A stretch of DNA of 11,556 nt from Flavihumibacter sp. (GTDB taxonomy: Bacteria > Bacteroidota > Bacteroidia > Chitinophagales > Chitinophagaceae). This document shows, in pieces, positions 1 through 6,135 of the stretch. Where the stretch lies: assembly GCA_025455285.1 (NCBI GenBank), contig JALOMU010000011.1, forward strand, positions 1 to 11,556, in the 5' to 3' direction. The notes beneath the pieces are model-generated. The model was not told the origin of the DNA. It searched no databases and saw only the letters and a program-made list of their open reading frames with translations. How positions within the stretch are numbered: position 1 is the first letter of the stretch; each line of letters starts with the position of its first letter. The translations under genes were made by a program, and so were the position numbers.

Positions 1-27
1 CTACCTGATATCAGGTAGCTTTTTTAT
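1..27 (+). terminator. Intrinsic terminator of a gene left of the window
   Basis: Bases 1-18 (CTACCTGATATCAGGTAG) form a perfect palindrome that folds as a 7-bp stem with an ATAT loop. It is followed directly by CTTTTTTATTT, a T-tract on the plus strand. This is the layout of a rho-independent terminator for a plus-strand gene ending just outside the window. It faces the susD terminator, so the edge is a convergent junction. The palindrome could also act on the minus strand, but the sequence that would show a second T-tract is outside the window. Confidence 0.7.
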
Positions 28-110
28 TTGAAAGAACAGCTATAAAGCTTACATTAATCTCTAACTGATACGAGAGGATTTGATGAGACAATTATTATAG
101 GGAAATAAAC

Positions 111-139
111 AAGAGGCGGTAGTAAAACTACCGCCTCTT
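111..139 (-). terminator. Terminator hairpin after susD
   Basis: AAGAGGCGGTAG (111-122) is the exact reverse complement of CTACCGCCTCTT (128-139), a perfect 12-bp GC-rich stem with a 5-nt loop. It lies about 70 bp past the susD stop. On the minus strand it is followed by GTTTATTT, an imperfect U-tract, so termination or 3'-end stabilisation of the susCD transcript is the likely role. Confidence 0.7.
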
Positions 140-208
140 GTCGTTTAAATACAACTATAAAATGGGCTGCTTTCTGGAAACAGCTTATTGATAATTTTAT
201 TTAAACAA

Positions 209-1570
209 TTAGTACCCTTCGTTCTGAACGAGGTTCGAATTCACATCAATTTCTCTTTGTGGAATAGGTAGAATTAACAATGGTGAATTCCATGCAATTC
301 CATCAGCAGTTCCACGTGTACGCTTAATATCAGCCATACGTTCTCCTTCAAATGCTAGTTCAAGATATCGTTCGTTTAAGATATCGTTTAAAGTAACAGA
401 TGACAGATCATCAAGATTAACCCTGTTGCGGATAATATTAATATCGTTAACTGGTGTGTTCCCAACTGAAGTTCCCAATCTGAAGTTAGCTTCTGCTCTT
501 GTCAAATACATCTCAGCTAAACGGATATATGCAACATTCCCAAATCTGGACAGGTGCTTACGTGTATACGTGAAAGAACCAACCTGCTGGAAGAAATCTC
601 CTCTGAAATCACCCTCTTCGTATTTATCAATATGAGCTTGCAGAATTTTGCAATCAGAACGGCCAGCAGTTCCAGGGATTGAGCCAATGCCAGTTCCAAA
701 GTATGTATTCAAGCTATTTGTTCCATCCTGAACAGTTACTTTCATTCCAAAAACATTTTCAGTTGTGAAATCAGTTCCATTCGGATTGATTACCCATAAT
801 TCTGCAAAAGAGGGAGTTAAGGAATAAATGGCACTTTCGATCACCCGATTTGCTGCATCTCTTGCTGTTGCATAATCTCCCTGCATTAACGCTATTCTTG
901 AAAGTACTGCTGCTGCAGCAGCTTTTGTAGCATAAAATGAATTCCGTGCCGGAAGAAGGCTTTCAGCTCTGGTCAAATCATCAATTGCCCTTTGGTATAC
1001 TTGTGCAACACTATTTCTGGAAACATAGCTTTCAGGTGTAACTGCTGTTGTAGGGGTAAGAATAATTGGAACACCCGGGTTTGCATTGTTATCTCCATCA
1101 CCCCATGCTTTACCAAACAATTTAACCAATTCAAAATATAAAACACCCCTGATAAATAAAGCTTCTCCTTCAAAACGATCTTTTGTAGCCTGGGAAGAGG
1201 TTACTTTATCCAGTGCAGAGAGCACATAGTTTGAACGAAGAATGGTGTTATAAGCTGCAGCCCAGGTATCACGTGCAAACGTATTAGGAGCTGACATTTC
1301 AAGAAAAGCAATGTCCGACAAACCTGCAAAAGTACCGGTAAATCGAATATTATCGGTATTCCCCAATAATTCGTTGATTACCTGAATATCACCACCAAGA
1401 ACTGTAGCCCTTTGGAGACCATCATAGGCACCAATCAAGGTTACACGCACATCACTTTCAGTCAGTAGCGCCCTTTCAGCTGAAATACTTGCGGTTGGCT
1501 CAATATTGAGCCCCTTTTCGCAAGAAGCGAATATTGCGGTTAATGCTATAGCTATTATCGAAATTCTCAT
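209..1570 (-). CDS. SusD/RagB-family nutrient-binding outer-membrane lipoprotein
   Basis: This 453-residue protein is the surface lipoprotein partner of the SusC-type barrel encoded just upstream. SusD proteins form a lid over the barrel and capture glycans, peptides or other nutrients for TonB-driven import. A short hydrophobic signal ends in a lipobox with Cys at residue 17 (FASC-EKG), followed by the typical LNIEPTASIS segment. The C-terminal SusD signatures are clear: NERYLELAFEGERMADIKR (about 399-417), LPIPQREID (about 434-442) and the terminal NLVQNEGY. The middle should be the TPR-rich helical fold of the family. The length is somewhat shorter than many SusD proteins (about 500 residues). 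The ATG at 1570 is 36 bp after the susC stop, so the two genes are almost certainly co-transcribed. Family assignment is firm; the ligand is unknown because no degradative enzyme is adjacent. Confidence 0.95.
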   Translation of the reverse strand: MRISIIAIALTAIFASCEKGLNIEPTASISAERALLTESDVRVTLIGAYDGLQRATVLGGDIQVINELLGNTDNIRFTGTFAGLSDIAFLEMSAPNTFARDTWAAAYNTILRSNYVLSALDKVTSSQATKDRFEGEALFIRGVLYFELVKLFGKAWGDGDNNANPGVPIILTPTTAVTPESYVSRNSVAQVYQRAIDDLTRAESLLPARNSFYATKAAAAAVLSRIALMQGDYATARDAANRVIESAIYSLTPSFAELWVINPNGTDFTTENVFGMKVTVQDGTNSLNTYFGTGIGSIPGTAGRSDCKILQAHIDKYEEGDFRGDFFQQVGSFTYTRKHLSRFGNVAYIRLAEMYLTRAEANFRLGTSVGNTPVNDINIIRNRVNLDDLSSVTLNDILNERYLELAFEGERMADIKRTRGTADGIAWNSPLLILPIPQREIDVNSNLVQNEGY

Positions 1571-1606
1571 AATTTAAATATTAAAATAAACAATCAAACA
1601 CTGCAA

Positions 1607-4600
1607 TTACAGACCGATGTTCAGACCAAATAAAACAGTTTTTGGCTGAGGTGGTGTGTAGAAGTCATTTCCTTTAGCAATATTGGAATCAAATGAATCA
1701 GCATTAACTTCCGGATCCCAATATGGATAATTAGTAAATGTTAACAGGTTCTGACCACTAACATACAATCGCACTCTGTCCAGTTTAATTTTTGATGTTA
1801 TGGCTTTTGGTAAGTTGTATCCTAATGTTATGTTACGCAAGCGCATAAAGGAACCATCAACGATGTAACGGCTACTAACCTGTGCACCATTGTTGAAGAA
1901 CAATCTTGCCTGTGGAACATTGGTTACCTGGCCTGGTGTGGTCCAGGCAGCAAGTTGATCCCTTGTCTGGTTGTCTTCGAAGCGGAAGTTAGCAGAGGAA
2001 TACCGACCCATGCCATAAATATTGATCTGGTTTCCAAAAACGCCATTAAAGAAAACTGAAAGATCAAATCCTTTATAGGAGAAGTTATTGGTAATTCCGA
2101 AAATCCAATCCGGATTCGGATCACCTGTAACTATACGTTGCGCCTGATTGTAACCACTGGCATTAACGGTTGTCTTGTCTAACTGGCCGTTATTGTTTGT
2201 ATTTCTATAAAAAAGTGCATCACCATTCTGGGGGTCTACACCTGCGTATTCAACGGTGTAAAAAACACCAATTGGTTGACCTTCCATAACACGGTTCATG
2301 CTGCTGATACCCCCCTCAATAATCTGACCATCAATATCGGTAACGCGACCACGATTATATGCGAGGTTAATATTAGTTGACCACCTGAATTTACCAACCA
2401 GGTTTTCTGTATTTAATACAAATTCAACTCCCTTGTTTTCAAGACTACCAACATTTCTAACCTGTGTGTTAAATCCGGTTGTTGCTGGTACGTTTACATT
2501 CAACAACAAATCGGTTGTCTTTTTAATGTAGTAGTCAATCTCACCGCTGATTCTGTTATTGAAAAAGCCGTAATTAATACCTACGTCAAACTGAGCAGTA
2601 GTTTCCCATTTAAGATCCGGGTTAGGAATTTGAGATGGACGCTGACCACCACTTCCTGCATATCCTGCATCCCCTGTAAACAGACCAAGTTGAGGGAAGT
2701 TTCCGATTTCAGCATTACCAACAACACCATAGCTGGCTTTTAACTTCAGGAAAGATAAAAAGTCGCTTTTATTGAAAAACTTCTCATCTGAAATGATCCA
2801 ACCAACTGAAGCTGCCGGGAAATATCCGTAACGGGAGTTTTTACCGAAGCGGGAAGATGCATCTCTGCGCAAACTGAGCGACAAGAGATATTTATCGTCA
2901 AACTTATAATTTACACGTCCGAAATAAGAAAGGAAAGCGAATTCCGTCTCTGAAGAACTTCCATCGGATTTGGTTGCCGCACTGATAATTTTCTGATAAG
3001 AATCAGATGGGAATTGCAAACCTTCTGTAAAACTATATTTAGATAACGATTTCTGGTACTGCATTCCAAGTGTTCCTTCAATGGAATGTTTACCAAAATT
3101 TTTAAGATATGTAAAATAATTGTTTGAGTTATAATTAAACACAAACGCTGTAGAGTAAGCGCCTAAGCCATTTCCTGCTCTTGTTTGATTTCGTACCGTC
3201 TGGGATTGGAAATAACTCTCTTCCTCTTGTGATAAAAGGTCCAAACCAAATTCTGTTTTAAAGGTTAATCCCGGCAGAATAGTTGCAGCAGCATAAGCAT
3301 TACTAAAATTACGATAGCTCTGCTGTGTGAATCTTCCATATTTAACTGTAAGGAACGGATTGTAATAAAGCGGAGTATTAACTTCACCAGGAGGAGTACC
3401 AGTCATTAAACCGGTTTCCGGATCAGTAAATGGTGTGATATTGGGTAATGCTGACGCCTGTAAAGGGTTTGAAAAGGCGTTGTCATCAGGCAGACGTCTT
3501 GTTGTAGTTCTTGCCAAGCTACTGGTAAAACCAACATTCAGCCAATTGTTAGCTTTGTGGTCAAGTGTAATTCTACCTGACAATCTCTTCAGGTCATTAC
3601 CTACTATTGTACCGATTTGATCCAGATATTGTAATGAACTGTAGAAACGTGTTTTATCATTACCTCCAGACAATTGGATATCAGCCTGATTATAATTGCC
3701 GCGCTGGAATGCCTTATCCTGCCAATCATAGTTCGCAGTTGATGTTGGCGACCACTCCCCAAAACTAAAAAAGTCAAGGAAATCAAGAACATAGCTTGTT
3801 GTACTTCTTGGGTCAGATGGATCAATTTCGTCAAAATTATCTGTGTATCCAGCTGCATTCAACAATTGATCTGAATACTCCTTTGCACTCATGAAATCCA
3901 CCCTACGAGTAGCTTCTGAAAAACCTGTTTGAAAATTAGCAGAAATATTGGTTTTACCCGTCTTCCCTTTTTTAGTAGTGATTAAAACTACTCCATTAGC
4001 AGCTCGTGAACCATAAATGGCACCAGCTGCAGCATCTTTTAATACATCAATTGATTCAATATCATTAGGGTTGAGATCAATTAGTGGGTTCATGTTACCA
4101 CCATATGAACTCTGATCATCGGTTGTTATGGGTACGCCATCTAATACATAAAGTGGCTGACTACTCGCACTTATTGAGGAGTTTCCCCGAACCCTAACCG
4201 TAACAGCTTGACCAAGCTTACCAGATTGGGCATTTACAAATACACCTGCAGCTTTACCTTGCAAAGCCTGATCTACAGTTGGCAAGGGAAGATTTTCAAT
4301 GTCTTTTGATTTAACCCTTGCAATGTTACCGGTTAGTTCACGCTGAACCTGTGAACCATACCCCACAACAACCACTTCACTTAGGGCATCATTTCCCGTT
4401 ACCATGCTAACATCCACCCGTTCAGTCACAGGCACTTCTGTAGACTGAAATCCAATGGATGTAATTACTAAAGTTTTTGCATTGGTGGGAACAGAAAGTC
4501 TGAATGTACCATCTACTTCCGTTGAAGTGGAAATTGTAGTTCCCTTAACTGTAATGGTAGCTCCAACCATGGGAGAACCATTTGAACGATCCGTAATTTT

Positions 4601-4696
4601 TCCGGTGATTTGCCGGTCCTGGGCCTGCACAGTAAGTGCAGCGAACAGAAGCACAAGGCTCCAGAGCCATCCGGCCATTTTTTTTCTTGCAGCCAT
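1607..4696 (-). CDS. SusC/RagA-family TonB-linked outer-membrane transporter
   Basis: This 1029-residue TonB-dependent transporter imports the nutrient captured by the SusD partner across the outer membrane. In order: a signal peptide (basic AARKK, hydrophobic WLWSLVLLFAALTV, cleavage after VQA at about 25); a carboxypeptidase-regulatory-like beta domain (about 28-104); a TonB-box-like EVVVVGYG (107-114); a plug domain with YVLDGVP (183-189) and VLKDAAAGAIYGSRAANG (218-235); then a long beta-barrel to the C-terminus. There is no N-terminal STN signalling domain, so direct ECF/anti-sigma control through this protein is unlikely. A longer frame would use a TTG at 4720; I prefer the ATG at 4696 because it leaves a normal signal peptide and needs no rare start codon. 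The protein ends LFGLNIGL, without the usual terminal aromatic residue. First gene of the susCD operon. Confidence 0.95.
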   Translation of the reverse strand: MAARKKMAGWLWSLVLLFAALTVQAQDRQITGKITDRSNGSPMVGATITVKGTTISTSTEVDGTFRLSVPTNAKTLVITSIGFQSTEVPVTERVDVSMVTGNDALSEVVVVGYGSQVQRELTGNIARVKSKDIENLPLPTVDQALQGKAAGVFVNAQSGKLGQAVTVRVRGNSSISASSQPLYVLDGVPITTDDQSSYGGNMNPLIDLNPNDIESIDVLKDAAAGAIYGSRAANGVVLITTKKGKTGKTNISANFQTGFSEATRRVDFMSAKEYSDQLLNAAGYTDNFDEIDPSDPRSTTSYVLDFLDFFSFGEWSPTSTANYDWQDKAFQRGNYNQADIQLSGGNDKTRFYSSLQYLDQIGTIVGNDLKRLSGRITLDHKANNWLNVGFTSSLARTTTRRLPDDNAFSNPLQASALPNITPFTDPETGLMTGTPPGEVNTPLYYNPFLTVKYGRFTQQSYRNFSNAYAAATILPGLTFKTEFGLDLLSQEEESYFQSQTVRNQTRAGNGLGAYSTAFVFNYNSNNYFTYLKNFGKHSIEGTLGMQYQKSLSKYSFTEGLQFPSDSYQKIISAATKSDGSSSETEFAFLSYFGRVNYKFDDKYLLSLSLRRDASSRFGKNSRYGYFPAASVGWIISDEKFFNKSDFLSFLKLKASYGVVGNAEIGNFPQLGLFTGDAGYAGSGGQRPSQIPNPDLKWETTAQFDVGINYGFFNNRISGEIDYYIKKTTDLLLNVNVPATTGFNTQVRNVGSLENKGVEFVLNTENLVGKFRWSTNINLAYNRGRVTDIDGQIIEGGISSMNRVMEGQPIGVFYTVEYAGVDPQNGDALFYRNTNNNGQLDKTTVNASGYNQAQRIVTGDPNPDWIFGITNNFSYKGFDLSVFFNGVFGNQINIYGMGRYSSANFRFEDNQTRDQLAAWTTPGQVTNVPQARLFFNNGAQVSSRYIVDGSFMRLRNITLGYNLPKAITSKIKLDRVRLYVSGQNLLTFTNYPYWDPEVNADSFDSNIAKGNDFYTPPQPKTVLFGLNIGL

Positions 4697-4748
4697 ATTC
4701 ACGTGTGTTAGTTTTGCCAAAAAAGTGGCGATTAAAAAATCAACCCGA

Positions 4749-4783
4749 CAAATTTGAGGGTTTTTTGTTAAAAAAATATCAAA
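4749..4783 (-). promoter_or_regulatory. Weak candidate promoter of the susCD operon
   Basis: On the minus strand a TTTG (4783-4780) is followed after 23 bp by CAAATTTG (4756-4749), a one-mismatch match to the Bacteroidota -7 consensus TAnnTTTG. The spacer is longer than the usual 19-21 bp. Transcription would start near 4743, giving a leader of about 47 nt. The surrounding 4721-4960 stretch is almost pure A/T, so chance matches are easy. Confidence 0.25.
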
Positions 4784-4961
4784 TTATTATAAACTAGACA
4801 GCTTAGTTTTCAATTCTGCTGTTTTTGTGGTAAAAAAAGTTTAAAAAAATAAATTATATTAAATAATTTTACATATTTATTTATAATAACAATATTCAAC
4901 AATTAACATGATTTTTTATATTTTTTATTAATATATTTTTTTTAATTATCTGTTTTAGCAT
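4784..4961. other. AT-rich intergenic tract between susC and the metallopeptidase
   Basis: This stretch holds long A and T runs with very few G or C bases and no credible ORF. It separates two minus-strand transcription units: the metallopeptidase terminator lies on its right and the susC start on its left. It probably carries upstream promoter elements for susCD. No operator-like inverted repeat stood out. Confidence 0.5.
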
Positions 4962-4996
4962 AAAAAAAGCCGGTGTGCACCTCGCAAACCGGCTTT
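4962..4996 (-). terminator. Intrinsic terminator of the zinc metallopeptidase gene
   Basis: Read on the minus strand, AAAGCCGGT (4996-4988) pairs with ACCGGCTTT (4974-4966), a 9-bp stem with a 13-nt loop, running straight into a T-run (to 4962). It begins 17 bp after the TAA stop at 5014. This is a textbook rho-independent terminator and separates this gene from susCD. Confidence 0.85.
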
Positions 4997-5013
4997 CCAA
5001 TTTTTAAAAACAG

Positions 5014-5697
5014 TTATTCTCTTCTCCCCATATATATAAAGATGTATTGAATCAAAGTTACCAGGGAAGCTATAGCCGCCACTACATAGGTCATAGCCGC
5101 CCATTTCAGTGCATCCTTTGCCTGTGGCTGCTCCTGAGCTGTAGTGATATTGGTCTGCTCCAGCCAGGCAAGCGCTCTTTTACTGGCGTCAAACTCAACC
5201 GGAAGCGTGATTAAAGAGAATAAAGTAGTTAGACCGAAAAGTATGATTCCCCCAAGCAAAAGGCTGGGGAAGGTACTAATTAGCATAATACCCGCCAGTA
5301 GAATCCATTGTACCAGCATGGAACTCATTTGAACTACCGGTACCAGCTTGGATCTCATGGTTAACCAGGGATACGCAGTTGCATGTTGGATGGCATGGCC
5401 ACATTCATGTGCAGCTACTGCGGCAGCGGCCACATTCCGACCCTGGTAGATTTCAGGACTTAAAGCAACTGTTTTAGTTAATGGATTATAATGATCACTC
5501 AAAAAGCCTTGAGCCATAGTTACCTGCACATCATATATACCATTTTCTTTTAACATACGCTGCGCAATTTCCTGTCCGGATAGCCCTGAACGCATCGGTG
5601 TTTCCGAATACTTCCGGATCTTACTCTTCAGCATGTAGGAAACCAGCAAACTGATCCCCACAAAAAACAACGAAACGAACATAATGGAAGGTGTCAT
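5014..5697 (-). CDS. Membrane zinc metallopeptidase, YugP/neutral zinc metallopeptidase family
   Basis: This predicted 227-residue inner-membrane protein belongs to the YugP-like family of membrane-bound zinc peptidases, whose substrates are largely unknown. Residues 97-101 are HECGH, the HExxH zinc and catalytic motif, inside the family stretch AAAVAAHECGHAIQHATAY. LPVEFDAS (about 165-172) likely gives the third, glutamate ligand. Hydrophobic segments lie at about 5-23, 122-140, 145-166 and 199-222. The family motif DHYNPLTKTVALSPEIYQGRN (split as about 68-75 and 76-88) precedes the active site. A TTG start at 5751 would add 18 residues and has GGAGG only 3 nt upstream. I prefer the ATG at 5697 because the hydrophobic N-terminus then begins at once, as is usual in the family. 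Single-gene unit with its own terminator, divergent from radA. Confidence 0.88.
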   Translation of the reverse strand: MTPSIMFVSLFFVGISLLVSYMLKSKIRKYSETPMRSGLSGQEIAQRMLKENGIYDVQVTMAQGFLSDHYNPLTKTVALSPEIYQGRNVAAAAVAAHECGHAIQHATAYPWLTMRSKLVPVVQMSSMLVQWILLAGIMLISTFPSLLLGGIILFGLTTLFSLITLPVEFDASKRALAWLEQTNITTAQEQPQAKDALKWAAMTYVVAAIASLVTLIQYIFIYMGRRE

Positions 5698-5801
5698 AAG
5701 TAAATTTTTATTCAACAATTCTTGTATCAAAGCACTCTCCAATTTAACCAATTTCCTCCAAATCAGCCTTTTTTACGCTGAACTTCCGACGTTTTGACAC
5801 C

Positions 5802-5841
5802 CAGGTAAAATCACCCGAATTTAACCTGACAATATTACCTG
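5802..5841. promoter_or_regulatory. Three CAGGTWAWAT motifs, possible operator
   Basis: CAGGTAAAAT occurs on the plus strand (5802-5811), CAGGTTAAAT on the minus strand (5828-5819) and CAGGTAATAT on the minus strand (5841-5832). The outer pair forms a CAGGTAA/TTACCTG inverted repeat. The minus-strand copy at 5841 overlaps a possible -7 element (TAATATTG, 5837-5830) for the metallopeptidase gene. Binding by a regulator is inference only; a hairpin in the leader RNA is the alternative. Confidence 0.3.
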
Positions 5842-5890
5842 AGAGAGATTTTCATTGTTTTTAATATATTGTTATAATATATTTATTATC

Positions 5891-6059
5891 AACAATTTAA
5901 ATACGGTTTTATAGGTTCTTGCCTATGCTTCCCCAGGCTGCAAAAGTTATTCACAGGGGCAAAAATTTATTTTGAAATGTGCCCCTTATTCGTAATTTAG
6001 TGCAAGAATTTAATGGGTTAGTAAGTAAAGGGTCAGCAGCAATGCTGGCCTTTTTACTT
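5891..6059 (+). ncRNA. Candidate small RNA or leader RNA upstream of radA
   Basis: A plus-strand terminator at 6031-6055 has no gene before it, because the neighbouring gene on the left points away. A possible promoter lies upstream: ATTG (5854-5857), 20 bp, then TATATTTA (5878-5885), each element one base from consensus. Together they would give a transcript of about 165 nt. Inside it are small hairpins at 5911-5926 (ATAGG/CCTAT) and 5955-5986 (AGGGGC/GCCCCT). Bases 5933-5941 (CCAGGCTGC) could also pair with the terminator's 5' arm and part of its 3' arm (6036-6040 and 6045-6048), an alternative fold excluding the terminator. It matches no RNA family I recognise. Confidence 0.22.
6031..6055 (+). 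terminator. Plus-strand intrinsic terminator upstream of radA
   Basis: GGTCAGCA (6031-6038) pairs with TGCTGGCC (6043-6050) as an 8-bp stem including one T-G wobble, closed by a GCAA tetraloop and followed by TTTTT. The flanks AAGTAAA (6023-6029) and TTTACTT (6053-6059) can extend the stem with a small bulge. The structure is convincing, but no plus-strand gene precedes it, so it must end a small RNA, attenuate a longer radA leader, or insulate radA. Confidence 0.7.
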
Positions 6060-6089
6060 TGTCTAATTTCGTATGATGATATAGCTTTT
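6058..6089 (+). promoter_or_regulatory. Candidate radA promoter
   Basis: TTTG (6058-6061), a 20-bp spacer, then TAGCTTTT (6082-6089), one mismatch from TAnnTTTG. Spacing fits the Bacteroidota primary-sigma promoter. Transcription would begin near 6095, so the radA leader would consist almost entirely of the TTTCACN repeats. A weaker alternative is TTTG (5971-5974) with TAATTTAG (5993-6000), upstream of the terminator. Confidence 0.45.
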
Positions 6090-6129
6090 TCACGTTTCAC
6101 TTTTCACCTTTCACCTTTCACTTTTCACC
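6088..6129 (+). repeat. Six tandem TTTCACN heptamers before radA
   Basis: The heptads are TTTCACG, TTTCACT, TTTCACC, TTTCACC, TTTCACT and TTTCACC, contiguous over 42 bp and ending 6 bp before the radA ATG. Only the last base of each unit varies. The array overlaps the end of the candidate promoter and forms the radA 5' leader. It is pyrimidine-rich and nearly G-free, so the leader RNA should be unstructured. Confidence 0.9.
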
Positions 6130-6135
6130 TTCATT

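Larger units (their letters stand above)
5698..6135. other. Structured divergent intergenic region between the metallopeptidase and radA
   Basis: This 438-bp region contains no credible gene. From left to right it holds the possible TTG/GGAGG alternative start of the metallopeptidase, three CAGGTWAWAT motifs (5802-5841), an AT-rich tract (about 5850-5910), a perfect match to the DnaA-box consensus TTWTNCACA (5947-5955), a GGGGC/GCCCC hairpin (5955-5986), a plus-strand terminator-like hairpin (6031-6055), a good radA promoter candidate, and six TTTCACN heptads. A GTG-started frame at 5979-6182 reads through the heptads and overlaps radA; I regard it as spurious. Confidence 0.6.

Noticed and set aside
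1..208. Insertion-sequence end or attachment site suggested by the palindromes
   Set aside because: Each palindrome has the hairpin and tail layout of a terminator at a convergent junction; there is no transposase or target duplication.
4455..4757. 100-codon plus-strand frame opposite the susC start
   Set aside because: It is antisense to the conserved signal peptide and regulatory-like domain of SusC and has no recognisable features.
5850..6000. Chromosomal replication origin
   Set aside because: Only one exact DnaA box and no dnaA, dnaN or box cluster nearby; AT-richness alone is not enough.
6088..6129. CRISPR array
   Set aside because: Units are 7 bp and contiguous with no spacers; it is a simple tandem repeat.
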